A program made the position numbers and the translations under genes. The notes under the pieces were generated by a model. The model was given only the letters and a program-made list of their open reading frames with translations. It was not told the origin of the DNA and ran no database searches. Shown here in pieces: positions 42,773 through 51,752 of a stretch of 64,000 nt of DNA. Position 1 is the stretch's first letter, and each line of letters opens with the position of its first letter. This stretch comes from Sutterella sp. (GTDB taxonomy: Bacteria > Pseudomonadota > Gammaproteobacteria > Burkholderiales > Burkholderiaceae_F), in NCBI GenBank assembly GCA_019418605.1, contig DYBN01000064.1, positions 1-64,000 of the forward strand. The letters run 5' to 3'.

Positions 42773-43906
42773 GTGGCAAGACTCTCAGAGACTCGCAAGG
42801 AAAAGGAGCGGACAACGCCCGGGGGAAGTGCGTTTAAGAGCGCGACGCCCGCGGGCGGCTCTCGCGCGGGGTCTCTGAAAAAAGCGCCCGGACAAGGGGA
42901 GGGCGGCAAGGCGAGGGACTCCAAGGAAGCCAAGGAGGCAAAGGAAGCCAAAGAGGCCTTTGAGCCCGGCGTCGTGATTAGACCCCAGGCCACGGGCGAG
43001 GCTGCCGAGCCCTCGCGCAAAAGGAAAAAGCGCATCAAGCTCGCGGCACTCATTGCCGCGCTCGTGCTTGCGGGGGCGGGCATCTGGCGGATTTCAGGCA
43101 GCCCCTTTCTTGCCGTTGAAAGCGTGGAAGTGCGCGGGCCCGTGGAGACGCTGGGTCTTCAAGAGGTGGTCGAAGCGGTTCGCGGCAGCCTCAAGGGCAA
43201 CATGATCACGGCCGACATCGAGGCCGTCAAGCGGGCCGTGGAAGACATCTCCTGGATTAAAAGCGCCTCTGTCATGCGTCTGTGGCCGCGCTCGCTTTAC
43301 GTGGACGTGGTGCGCCACAAGGCGGTGGCGATTTTTGAAGACGGCAGGCTTGTAAGCGACGAGGGCGTGCTCTTTGTAAGCAACGACGAGCCCATTGAGC
43401 GGCTCATGGCGATGCCCACGTTTTCAGGCGACCCGCAGTACGTGCCCGAGGCCGTGCGGCTGCTGCCGGTGTTTGCGGAGCAGGCCGCGCGCGCGGGCGC
43501 CCGCATCAAGGCGGTTGACGCAACCTACCGCGGCAGCTGGTCGGTGGTGATCGAGTCGCCTGACTTTGACGCGATGCACGTCGAGCTTGGCAGGGCGCTA
43601 ACCAAAAACGGCCCTGCGCTGCGCCTGGGGCAGGTGGTGGACAACCTTGAGCGCATCGCGGACATGATGCAGGGCTACCCCGAGCGGGTTGACGCGCGCT
43701 ACCGAGACGCCTTTGCCGCGCAGATTCCCACGGTGAGCGCACACGAGCGCTGGCTTGCCGCCCACCCGGGCGAGGCTGATCGGGCAAAAGAAATTTCTGC
43801 GCAGGGCGAGGCAAAGGCCAAGGTCAAGGAAAAGGACAAGGCCAAAGATAAGGACAAGGCCAAGAGTACGGACGGCGGGCGGCAAAAAGCCGCCTCCGGG
43901 CGCTAA
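42773..43906 (+). CDS. ftsQ: Cell division protein FtsQ with low-complexity termini
   Basis: A 377-residue bitopic protein of the FtsQLB complex. The transmembrane helix is at about 89-105, the POTRA domain at about 115-185 (FLAVESVEVRGPV) and the beta domain follows. The cytoplasmic part is unusually long (88 residues) and contains a KEA repeat (51-62). The C-terminal about 30 residues are lysine/aspartate repeats (KEKDKAKDKDKAK) absent from typical FtsQ. I start at the GTG at 42773, just after ddl; the exact start is uncertain because the N-terminus is not conserved. Confidence 0.88.
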   Translation: MARLSETRKEKERTTPGGSAFKSATPAGGSRAGSLKKAPGQGEGGKARDSKEAKEAKEAKEAFEPGVVIRPQATGEAAEPSRKRKKRIKLAALIAALVLAGAGIWRISGSPFLAVESVEVRGPVETLGLQEVVEAVRGSLKGNMITADIEAVKRAVEDISWIKSASVMRLWPRSLYVDVVRHKAVAIFEDGRLVSDEGVLFVSNDEPIERLMAMPTFSGDPQYVPEAVRLLPVFAEQAARAGARIKAVDATYRGSWSVVIESPDFDAMHVELGRALTKNGPALRLGQVVDNLERIADMMQGYPERVDARYRDAFAAQIPTVSAHERWLAAHPGEADRAKEISAQGEAKAKVKEKDKAKDKDKAKSTDGGRQKAASGR

Positions 43907-44033
43907 TTGCGGCAAGCCTTTCTTTAAGAGCCCCTCTTTGCCGGTGCGGCACGGCGCACATTTGGGACTCCTTGCGCTATAAAAGATTTCGCAACTTTGC
44001 ACAAAAACACACTTTTGACGGACGACGACATCG
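43907..44033 (+). promoter_or_regulatory. Gap before ftsA with a possible -10 element
   Basis: This 127-base gap contains TATAAA (43978-43983), about 50 bases before ftsA, with only a weak CGCACA at the -35 position (17-bp spacing). Separate ftsA promoters are common in dcw clusters. The evidence is thin. Confidence 0.3.
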
Positions 44034-45296
44034 ATGGAAGCCACACAGCTCAGTTCGACCATTGCCGCGCTTGACATCGGCACGAGCAAGATTTCGGTTG
44101 CCGTGGGCGAGGCAAGCCCCGCGGGCGACCTGGCCGTTCTGGGCTTTGGCAAGGTCGGAGCCGAAGGCATTCACGCGGGCAGCGTCCAGGACGTCGAGCT
44201 TGCCGTCGAATCTATCCGCGCGGCGGTGGCCGAAGCCGAGGCCACGGCCGAGCGCAAGATCACGACGGTCTCGGCTGCTTTAACGGGCAAGCACCTTCAC
44301 AGCATCAACAAAGTGGGGCAGCTCGTGCTGCCCGAGGCCGAGGTCGACGCCAATGCCGTCAAGCGCGCCACGCGCCTTGCGATGGCCTTTGATCCGAAGG
44401 TCGACGCAAAAAGCGCCGACGACCGCGTGGTCTCGCACGTCATCAAGGGGTATACGCTTGACAACGACGACGCGATGCTCCAGGACCCGATCGGGATGGC
44501 GGGAAGCGTTCTCAAGGCGCACGCGCACCTTGCGATTGGCTCGGACAGCGTGGTTCTTAACCTCGTCAAATGCATCCGGCGCGCAAGCCTTGACATTGAG
44601 GGCCTTGTGTTGCAGCCCTGGGCTGCGGCCGCCGGAACGCTCACCCAGACCGAAAAGGACCTGGGCGTGATCGTGCTTGACATCGGGGCGGGGACGGTCG
44701 ACGTCGCCTGCTTTGAAAACGGCAACATCGCCTTTACGGGCGTTGCGCAGACCGGGGGTGAAATCCTCACGCGCGACATTGCGGCGGGGCTCAATTGTTC
44801 GCTTGCCGATGCCGAGGAAATCAAGCTTGCCTACGGCCACATCGGCAGCCGCGCCGAAGACAAGTACGAGCGCATCCGCTACATCCGCGAGTCGACGCAG
44901 ACCGAGGAGTCGATCACGAGCGCCGATCTCGTCAACATCATCGAGGCGCGCAGCGAGGAAATCCTGCGCATGACGGCGCACTACTTTCTCAATCCCGACC
45001 ACTGGCTGCAGAAGGCCGCCGCGGGCATCGTCATCACGGGCGGCGTGGCCCGCATGCCGGGCTTTGCACGCTTGGCGCAGCAGGTGCTGGGGCTGCCCGT
45101 TCGGGTGGGGGTGCCGCCCATGCAAAAGGGAAGCGCCCTGGGGCTTGTGAGTCCCGAAGACTCCACCGTGGTGGGCGTGCTTTTGGAGACGTTGCGGCGG
45201 CGCCGCATGTCGGGCGACGCCAAGCACAAGGCCGGGCGCTTTGACGGCATCCTCGGCGTCGTGCGGCGCATCATGTTCGGGGACTTCTCGGGGTAG
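44034..45296 (+). CDS. ftsA: Cell division protein FtsA
   Basis: A 420-residue actin-like ATPase that tethers FtsZ to the membrane and recruits later division proteins. AALDIGTSKISVAVGE is the phosphate-1 motif, VIVLDIGAGTVDVACF phosphate-2 and GIVITGGVARMPGF the adenosine motif. The C-terminal amphipathic membrane helix is represented by RFDGILGVVRRIMFGDF. It is the last dcw gene here; ftsZ does not follow. Confidence 0.95.
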   Translation: MEATQLSSTIAALDIGTSKISVAVGEASPAGDLAVLGFGKVGAEGIHAGSVQDVELAVESIRAAVAEAEATAERKITTVSAALTGKHLHSINKVGQLVLPEAEVDANAVKRATRLAMAFDPKVDAKSADDRVVSHVIKGYTLDNDDAMLQDPIGMAGSVLKAHAHLAIGSDSVVLNLVKCIRRASLDIEGLVLQPWAAAAGTLTQTEKDLGVIVLDIGAGTVDVACFENGNIAFTGVAQTGGEILTRDIAAGLNCSLADAEEIKLAYGHIGSRAEDKYERIRYIRESTQTEESITSADLVNIIEARSEEILRMTAHYFLNPDHWLQKAAAGIVITGGVARMPGFARLAQQVLGLPVRVGVPPMQKGSALGLVSPEDSTVVGVLLETLRRRRMSGDAKHKAGRFDGILGVVRRIMFGDFSG

Positions 45297-45742
45297 TTCG
45301 AACGCTCCTACCCTCCCATTGGCTCCAATGGAAGCTCGTCAGTGACACCGAGTTCAGGCGACGAGCGGTGGATCGCTCGCAAGAGAAACAAGATGATCTC
45401 GAGTGACCGCGAGCGCATCAATCACGTTTTTTGCTCACTTCGAGACGGTTTACAGAGGCTTCTTTGTGGGCTGCAAGTGCATTCAACGGGGCAGGTACGA
45501 CTGATGGGCGGTATTTTTTTTTCTCTTCAACTCCGCCTCGCACGAAAAGCCTGCTCTCGCTACTGAAGGCTTGAATCTGACTGTCCTCGGCCGTTATCAG
45601 CCACTGTGCTTCTTCCGAAGGGCACAAAGGAAAGATATTTTGTTTCTATTTCGTATCTTCTAAGCTACATTAAGTGAGTTTCCCAGTAGCCCGAAGGGCC
45701 ACTGGGAATTATCTGAAACACCCTAAAAGTGATCTTGGGAAT
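45297..45742. other. Junction region between ftsA and the AT-rich segment
   Basis: In 446 bases I find no recognisable gene and no trace of ftsZ. A small CCATTGG/CCAATGG inverted repeat (45316-45331) lies just after ftsA. Composition falls steeply in G+C from about 45,590 onward. Short open frames on both strands show no family resemblance. Confidence 0.5.
45680..45708 (-). terminator. Strong stem-loop after the DUF262 gene
   Basis: TTCCCAGT (45680-45687) pairs with ACTGGGAA (45701-45708), extended by GCCC/GGGC around a GAA loop. It lies 35 bases past the DUF262 stop on the minus strand. No U-tract follows, so efficient intrinsic termination is doubtful. Confidence 0.45.
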
Positions 45743-47536
45743 TTACTTATTCACAGTAAAGCCACTGTTTTTTAAAAGTTCTATAGCAGCAATTTGCTCA
45801 GGGGTAAGCTTTGAGGATAAATTTTGTTCATCCTTAAATCCCAATTTGATCCAGTTTCCTATGACGTTGTTGAAAGTATTATATAACTCCATGTCTCTGA
45901 TTGTGATGTCCTCTATGCTCCAATCTTTGTTGCAATTCGATTTTTGAATATTTTTTGTTATGGCAATTTTTGTCTTATTGTATTCAATGAGTTTTTGATG
46001 GAAGTAACCATTGCTTGCTTTGATATTAAGTTTTTTCTCCAAGGGGGTTTTGTTTCCTAGGTGTTCGATCATCTCGTAAATCTTGTCAGGAGAGTAGGAC
46101 TTGTCAAAATAATGGTCGTCCCATTTCTGCGGGAAAATGTGTTCAATTTCCCAATTTGTTGGAAGCAATTCGTCCTGTCTTGTGTATGCAAAAAACTTTA
46201 GCAACATTTTGACAATTTTTTGTGGGGATTTAATGAGATGATCTTTTGAAATCTCACTTAAATTTGGGAAATCGCCAAAATCAGGATGCGAAGAATGGTA
46301 AATTTTTTGATTTAACTTTGATATAGGTGATTTTATTGAATTTACGGTGGGAGATTTTAGATATGCTATGATGAGGAATGCGCTCAGTTTCTTGAGGAAA
46401 ACTTCAAAATTTTCTTTAAAATATTTGTCATTTTTGTACTTCAAAAAATAGACGCAAACAGGATATTTCCAAAACTCATTCGGATATGTATACAATATAT
46501 CAAGAGTTTTACATATTTCTTTAACGCTTTCCCAATTATTTTCGTCATCGTACTGACGCAGGTTAACGGCTCGCCACAGTTCCAGCATTTCGGATAGATG
46601 GGGTAAAACCTGATTGTCGTAAAGGCGTTTCCCTTTGTCGTACAGATAAAATTTTCTTAACCCAGGGGTTGTGGATTTTGTGTCGCCTTCCGCGGCACGT
46701 ATAAAAAACATGTAGTAATAAAAAAGTTTTTGAATTGATTCGTTGCAATCGATGGTATCGCGCTCTAGCTTCTGCCAAAATTCAACAAATTTGGATCGGT
46801 TTTCTTTTTCTTCGTTCTTATAGATTTTGGCTTTAAATATATCTGCATCAGATAGCGGCAACCCTCGATCGTTTAATGTTTGGAATATGTCGAGTGCTGT
46901 ATCTTGATTGTCTGCTGTGATGGGTAAAATTATTGTTTGATTAATGATAGAACGAACAAAGACATTAAAATGTGTAGGGCTGTAAGCTCCTTTCTTGTCT
47001 AGCGCTTCTCTTATGTGCCGATAGTTTTGTGAATATTGGTCTTCCTTGCCGGCTGCCGCTGCCGCTCCGTTTGTAATAAGATCGTGCAGGGGTTGCCTTG
47101 AATCTTCTCGGATCACTCTTGACGTCAAGAGGAATTTGTCTTTAACAATTTCTCCGGTTATTGGATCAAGGCTGAATATGACTTGTTTTATTTGAGATAT
47201 AAGATAATTCCGCTCTTGATTTTCTTCCCCCTCGGATAGTTTCTCATAAATCGATCGCAGCAACAAAAACAACGTTGTGAGTCTTTGCTGTCCGTCAATA
47301 ATCTCGTTTTCTCCGCTTTCATTGATAAAGCTTACGATGCTCCCTAAAAAATAAAATTGGTTTGTTTCATTCCCGTTCAGAACTGAAAATTCCCAAATAT
47401 CGTCAATCAACGTATCTACTTGATCTTCGGTCCAGGAATATGGCCGCTGATATTCTGGGATAACTAATGGCTGTGAGCTTGCACCAGTCAAGAATGCTTT
47501 GATTGTGCTCTTTGAAACATTTAAAGATGTTGACAT
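45743..47536 (-). CDS. DUF262/DUF1524 protein, GmrSD-like putative restriction nuclease
   Basis: A 597-residue protein. The N-terminal DUF262 (ParB/Srx-like fold) has IPEYQRPYSW (26-35), FLGSIV (63-68) and DGQQR (81-85), the nucleotide-hydrolysing signature. FQTLNDRGLPLSDADIFK (218-235) is the second DUF262 block. A C-terminal DUF1524 His-Me/HNH nuclease has NWEIEHIFPQKW (461-472) and LGNKTPLEKKLN (493-504). The GmrS and GmrD halves of the type IV system against modified phage DNA have these domains, and single-chain versions occur in defence islands. The gene is far more AT-rich than its neighbours, uses AT-ending codons and is probably acquired. AGGTAA precedes the ATG. Confidence 0.85.
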   Translation of the reverse strand: MSTSLNVSKSTIKAFLTGASSQPLVIPEYQRPYSWTEDQVDTLIDDIWEFSVLNGNETNQFYFLGSIVSFINESGENEIIDGQQRLTTLFLLLRSIYEKLSEGEENQERNYLISQIKQVIFSLDPITGEIVKDKFLLTSRVIREDSRQPLHDLITNGAAAAAGKEDQYSQNYRHIREALDKKGAYSPTHFNVFVRSIINQTIILPITADNQDTALDIFQTLNDRGLPLSDADIFKAKIYKNEEKENRSKFVEFWQKLERDTIDCNESIQKLFYYYMFFIRAAEGDTKSTTPGLRKFYLYDKGKRLYDNQVLPHLSEMLELWRAVNLRQYDDENNWESVKEICKTLDILYTYPNEFWKYPVCVYFLKYKNDKYFKENFEVFLKKLSAFLIIAYLKSPTVNSIKSPISKLNQKIYHSSHPDFGDFPNLSEISKDHLIKSPQKIVKMLLKFFAYTRQDELLPTNWEIEHIFPQKWDDHYFDKSYSPDKIYEMIEHLGNKTPLEKKLNIKASNGYFHQKLIEYNKTKIAITKNIQKSNCNKDWSIEDITIRDMELYNTFNNVIGNWIKLGFKDEQNLSSKLTPEQIAAIELLKNSGFTVNK

Positions 47537-47813
47537 GGTAGATTACCTAATGTTTAGTTGTTGATCTTTAGCTGGTTTTTCTTGTGGCATTGATAACTTT
47601 ATTCTGGGTTGCTCTGTGTTTTTCGTAAGGCTTGATGTTTTAGTAAGTTTATGATTTGCTCCGTTGATTATACACAAGTTTATAGTCATAAGCTGCTAAA
47701 ATAAAAAACAAGGGCCAAGCAAAAGCCATTAAACAGGGAGACGCACATTTCAATTTGTTATAAAGCAAATGAAGATGGTGAACTCCGCCATGGGCGGCGG
47801 GGTTCGCCCAAAG
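47537..47813 (-). promoter_or_regulatory. AT-rich upstream region of the DUF262 gene, and stem-loop
   Basis: TATAAT on the minus strand (47672-47667) is a possible -10, about 130 bases before the DUF262 start, without a clear -35. At the other end, GAACTCCGCC (47780-47789) pairs with GGCGGGGTTC (47796-47805), a 10-bp stem just after the stop of the ADP-ribosylglycohydrolase gene that may end its transcript. The AT-rich composition returns to GC-rich near 47,780. Confidence 0.4.
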
Positions 47814-48644
47814 TTATGTCAAAAAGAAAGAGACTTGCTGACTGTCGGACGCACGAAACCGAGTTTCAAAGGCGCCAAGCACGCTGGCTAACCGTTCGTC
47901 CAAGAAGCCTGCGGCTTGATCGGCAATCTCCTCGGGGATGCCGTAGTAGGCGTCGGCCACGCTTGCGGCCATCGCCGCGAGCGTGTCGCTGTCGCCGCCC
48001 AGACTCACGGCATTGCGCAGGGCGTCTTCAAACGAGACGGATTCGAAAAAGCACTGCAGTGCCTGCGGCACCGACTTCTGGCAAGTGTTGAGCCCCAGCA
48101 TGCGCGAGTACGTCGGCCGGATCTCGTCCAAAGTAAACGAGAGGTCGTAGAAGTGCTCCTCGACATAGGCCTTGATTTTGTCTTTCGTCGAGCCCCTTCG
48201 GGCAAGAAAAATGCAGGCGGCAACGGCTCTTGCTCCCTTGATGCCTTCGGGATGGTTGTGCGTGACCGCGGTCACCGCATCGGCTAGCGCAAAGACTTCC
48301 TCGATCGTCTCGGCCGCGTACGCGCAGCCGCTCACGCGCATGGCCGCGCCGTTGCCGCAGCTAAAGTAGGGCGCGTGATCGTCTGAGAGCCGCCAGAGAT
48401 TGAACTTCGCGCCGTAGCTTGCCTGCCAGTAGAGGTCGGCGTAGTGAGCCAGAAGCCGGGAGGCGGCCTGCGGGAGCTGCGAGAGGTCTTTGCCGCACGC
48501 AAGGAGCGCCTCGCAAACGGCCGCCGTGAGCACCGTGTCGTCCGTAAAGCGGCAGCCGGGAGAAAAAAGAGGAAAGTCCTTGGACGTGTGCCGCGTGTGT
48601 TCAAACTGCGAACCCACGATGTCGCCGACGATGGCTCCGAGCAT
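47814..48644 (-). CDS. ADP-ribosylglycohydrolase family protein
   Basis: A 276-residue DraG/ARH-type hydrolase that removes ADP-ribose from proteins or other acceptors. The bimetal site is formed by FTDDT (33-37) near the N-terminus and GGDSDT (216-221) near the C-terminus; GDIVGSQFE (7-15) is also typical. The frame is open upstream to 48815, but AAGGAG eight bases before the ATG at 48644 decides the start. No ADP-ribosyltransferase or macrodomain gene is adjacent, so the substrate is unknown. It points the same way as DUF262, but 277 bases and a sharp composition change separate them, so one operon is unlikely. Confidence 0.85.
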   Translation of the reverse strand: MLGAIVGDIVGSQFEHTRHTSKDFPLFSPGCRFTDDTVLTAAVCEALLACGKDLSQLPQAASRLLAHYADLYWQASYGAKFNLWRLSDDHAPYFSCGNGAAMRVSGCAYAAETIEEVFALADAVTAVTHNHPEGIKGARAVAACIFLARRGSTKDKIKAYVEEHFYDLSFTLDEIRPTYSRMLGLNTCQKSVPQALQCFFESVSFEDALRNAVSLGGDSDTLAAMAASVADAYYGIPEEIADQAAGFLDERLASVLGAFETRFRASDSQQVSFFLT

Positions 48645-48950
48645 GCTTGCGTCTCCTTTGTTGATTGTCTTCGGGCGGGATGAGCGCCGTTGCCGTTTTT
48701 TCCGGCCCCGGGGCATCCTTGATGAAGACATTGTGCGGCCCTTCTGCGTCAATGACTGACGCAAAGCGGCGGGGCTGCCTGCGGCGGCCTGGAGCTTTGT
48801 TGACAAAGTCCGCAAAAGAGGCCGGCTTCATGCGCAAGGCGCTTGCGGGTGTTGGCGGGCAACATGTTGTGGAGAATGTGCCTTGCGCGGTGACATAATG
48901 GCCGTGCCTTTGAAGACACACTGCATATGCACATCGGGGGGAACCATCGC
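48645..48950. other. Divergent intergenic region, no gene seen
   Basis: This lies between two divergent genes. CATAAT at about 48892-48897 is a possible -10 for the reductase gene, with no good -35. No reading frame resembles a known protein. Confidence 0.35.
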
Positions 48951-49535
48951 ATGACTGACAAGTACGCACTCATCATCGACGGCGGCTGCAAGTATCACGG
49001 CGCCGGCGGCACGCTCAACCACACCTACAGCGCCATGGCCCGCAAGACGCTCGAAGACATGGGCTGGACGGTGGACATCACCTGCGCGGAGAACAACTGG
49101 GACGCCGCCACGGAGGCCGAAAAATTGATCCGCGCCCGGGGCGTCATCGTGCAGACGCCGATCTGGTGGATGTCCACTCCCTGGCAGGTCAAGCGCTACA
49201 TCGACGAGGTCTTCATGCAGCCCGGCATTTGCGGCGGCGACGGCCGCACGCGCACGGCCCCGCAGCTCAACTACGGAACGGGCGGGCTGCTCACGGGCCG
49301 TTACATGATTTCGTCGACCTGGAACGCGCCGCGCCACGCGTTTGTCACGCCCGGAGACTTTTTTGAAAACACCGGCATCGACGGCGTCATGATGCCGCTG
49401 CACAAGGCGCTGCAGTTCGTGGGGCTCAAGCCCCTGACTTCCTTCATGGCCAACGACGTCCTTAAAAATCCGACGCACGACGAAGACTTCAAGAATTTTG
49501 TCGAGCTCGTCAAGAAAAATTTCGAGCCGCTCTAA
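48951..49535 (+). CDS. mdaB: MdaB-like NAD(P)H:quinone reductase (flavodoxin fold)
   Basis: A 194-residue flavoprotein. GGTLNHTYSAMARKTLEDMGW is the FMN/FAD phosphate region, QTPIWWMSTPWQVKRYIDEVF matches MdaB (modulator of drug activity B), and YMISSTWNAP follows. MdaB reduces quinones by two electrons and so limits redox cycling and oxidative stress. An in-frame ATG at 48927 exists, but GGGGGGAA eight bases before 48951 favours the shorter form. It appears to be a single gene. Confidence 0.82.
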   Translation: MTDKYALIIDGGCKYHGAGGTLNHTYSAMARKTLEDMGWTVDITCAENNWDAATEAEKLIRARGVIVQTPIWWMSTPWQVKRYIDEVFMQPGICGGDGRTRTAPQLNYGTGGLLTGRYMISSTWNAPRHAFVTPGDFFENTGIDGVMMPLHKALQFVGLKPLTSFMANDVLKNPTHDEDFKNFVELVKKNFEPL

Positions 49536-49773
49536 GGGCCAGGCGCCCTGCGCTTGACTTACCCTGAGCGCGCCTTTTTCCCCGCGCGCCCGCCAATCGA
49601 GCCCCGCCAGGCCGGCTTCGGTCGGACGGGGCCTTTCTTTGCCCTGCCGCCGGCTTTTTGAAGCGCTTTGGCGTGATAGCATTCGGCGCCGCACGCAGCC
49701 TGGATATCAATTCTGAGAATCGACTCAAGGCTCTTTTGCCTCAGGCGTGCGTCCCTCTTTTATCTTCTTTGCT

Positions 49774-51003
49774 ATGCGTACGCCAGAACTTGCCAAGTAC
49801 GGTCCGCGCGCTTGGCTTCCCATCATCGGGCTCGCCTTTGCAGCCTTTGTCTTTAATACCTCGGAATTCTTGCCCGTGGGGCTTTTGCCCGACATTGCGG
49901 AAAGCCTGAACGAGACCGTGCCCTTTACCGGGCTCATTATCACGGGCTACGCCTTCGTGGTGGCCGTCATGTCGCTGCCTTTGACCGTGCTCACGGCGCG
50001 CTTTGAAAGACGGCGGCTGCTGTTGTTTTTGCTCCTTGTCTTTTCCCTGTGCCATTTCGTGGTTTTGTGGGTGACAAGCTTTGAGGCGCTTTTGGCCGCG
50101 CGCGTGGGCGTGGCGCTCTCGCACTCGGTTTTCTGGTCGATCATGACGCCGCTTGCGGCGCGCGTGGCGCCCCACGGCAAGCGCGCCCTGGGGCTTGCAA
50201 GCGTCATGGGCGGCACGATCGTCGCGACCGTCCTGGGCGTGCCCATCGGCACCAATCTCGGCCACTACTTCGGCTGGCAGGAGGCGTTTTTCATCATCGG
50301 CATTGCGGCCATGGCCGTGTTCGTGCTCATTTTCCTGACGCTGCCCGTGTGCGTGAGCACCAAGGCGGGCTCCTTTGCAAGCCTCCCGGTGATCCTCAAG
50401 CGACCGGCGCTGCTTGAGCTCTATGCCCTTACCGTGATCACCGTGCTCGGCCAATACACGGTCTACTCCTACTTCAGCCCGATTCTTTCAACGGCGGGGG
50501 GCTTGACTGAGGACAACATCGTCGAGATGCTCTTTTTGTTTGGCTTCTCCGGCATTGCCGGCACCATCGTCGGCTCCCGCGTGGTGGACCGCTACCGCAC
50601 GGCGGGGCTGCTCGCGCCCCTTGTTGCCATCGCCGCGTGCCTGTTTCTGCTTGTGCCTGCGGCGCAGACGCCGGCTGCCCTCTGGGCGCTCATCTTCGTG
50701 TGGGGCGCTGCGATGACGCTTGTGAGCCTTGCGTTTCAGACGCTGCTTTTGAGCGCGGCGCCGGACGCGGCCGACGTGGCGACCTCGCTTTACTCGGGGA
50801 TTTTCAACGTCGGCATCGGAGGCGGCGCCTTCATCGGCAGCCGCGTCTCGGAACACTTTGGCTTTTACCCCGTCAGCAGCGTCGGGGGCGTGCTCGTGTG
50901 CGCGAGCATTGCCCTCATGGCGGTGATCTGGCTCAAAACCGGGCGAGCCGTCTTTCCGACGGGCTTTGAAGAGACGCGGCGCAAGCCCGGAGAACCGCTG
51001 TGA
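49774..51003 (+). CDS. MFS exporter, SotB/AraJ type
   Basis: A 409-residue transporter with 12 hydrophobic segments. FNTSEFLPVGLLPDIAESL near the first helix and the motif A-like LTARFERRRLLLFLL are typical of the DHA1 subfamily with sugar-efflux (SotB), AraJ and drug-export proteins. HSVFWSIMTPLAARVAPHGKRALGLA is the motif C region. Its substrate cannot be told from sequence. It overlaps yigZ by four bases (GTGA), so the two are cotranscribed. The 238 bases upstream hold nothing clear. Confidence 0.82.
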   Translation: MRTPELAKYGPRAWLPIIGLAFAAFVFNTSEFLPVGLLPDIAESLNETVPFTGLIITGYAFVVAVMSLPLTVLTARFERRRLLLFLLLVFSLCHFVVLWVTSFEALLAARVGVALSHSVFWSIMTPLAARVAPHGKRALGLASVMGGTIVATVLGVPIGTNLGHYFGWQEAFFIIGIAAMAVFVLIFLTLPVCVSTKAGSFASLPVILKRPALLELYALTVITVLGQYTVYSYFSPILSTAGGLTEDNIVEMLFLFGFSGIAGTIVGSRVVDRYRTAGLLAPLVAIAACLFLLVPAAQTPAALWALIFVWGAAMTLVSLAFQTLLLSAAPDAADVATSLYSGIFNVGIGGGAFIGSRVSEHFGFYPVSSVGGVLVCASIALMAVIWLKTGRAVFPTGFEETRRKPGEPL

Positions 51004-51668
51004 GCAAGGCCTCAAGCAAAAAGGCGCCGTCCCCGGCGCAGGATGCGGCGGGCTACAGCGTTCCTGATCTTGCCCCTGGCGGCATGCACCGCGCCGAGGA
51101 AACGATCAGGGGGTCTCGCTTTATCGTGAGCATCGGAGCGTGCACGAGTGAAGAAGAAGCTCACGCCTTTATTGAATCAATTCGCGCCGAGCATCCGAGT
51201 GCCACGCACAACTGCTGGGCGTTTGAAGCCGGACGGCCGGGGACGACCGCGCACATCGGCGCAAGCGACGACGGCGAGCCCAAGGGGACGGCGGGCCGCC
51301 CGATGCTCACCGTGCTGCTGCACTGCGGCGTGGGTGAGATTGTGGCCGTGGTGACGCGCTATTTCGGCGGCACGCTGCTCGGAACCGGGGGCCTTGTGCG
51401 GGCGTATCAGGGACTGGTCAAGCTTGGACTTGAAACGCTGCCCGTGCGCAGCAAGCGCCCGAGCGCCGTCAAGAGCATCACGGTTTCCCACCGCCATGCC
51501 GCGCACGTGCTGCGTGTTGTCGAGCGCTGTGCGGGCCGCGTCGTTGACAAGCGCTTTGAAGCCGACGCGACGTTTGTGCTCGAGGCGGCGCTTGAAGACT
51601 GGCCGAGGCTTGAAAAGGCGCTCGCCGACGTCTGCGGCGGGCGCCTTGAGATACGGGAGCGGGAATAG
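51000..51668 (+). CDS. yigZ: YigZ/IMPACT-family protein
   Basis: A 222-residue cytoplasmic protein with the UPF0029/IMPACT core: SRFIVSIGACTSEEEAHAFI, SATHNCWAF, SDDGEPKGTAGRPML and VTRYFGGTLLGTGGLVRAY. The C-terminal domain has an EF-G-like fold. Members bind nucleic acids or ribosomes; the eukaryotic IMPACT protein regulates GCN2. The bacterial role is not settled. The GTG start at 51000 overlaps the transporter stop. The first 30 residues are a non-conserved tail. Confidence 0.88.
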   Translation: MSKASSKKAPSPAQDAAGYSVPDLAPGGMHRAEETIRGSRFIVSIGACTSEEEAHAFIESIRAEHPSATHNCWAFEAGRPGTTAHIGASDDGEPKGTAGRPMLTVLLHCGVGEIVAVVTRYFGGTLLGTGGLVRAYQGLVKLGLETLPVRSKRPSAVKSITVSHRHAAHVLRVVERCAGRVVDKRFEADATFVLEAALEDWPRLEKALADVCGGRLEIRERE

Positions 51669-51752
51669 GGTGCGAGGAAGGCGCCCGAGAAAAGCCCCCC
51701 TGATGCAGTCTCTGGCAGAGCCCAAGTCTGCACAGGTCCCGTTTTGCTTGTC

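Noticed and set aside
45342..45566. Short frames on both strands between ftsA and the DUF262 gene
   Set aside because: No family resemblance, and none looks like an FtsZ remnant (no GGGTGTG tubulin motif).
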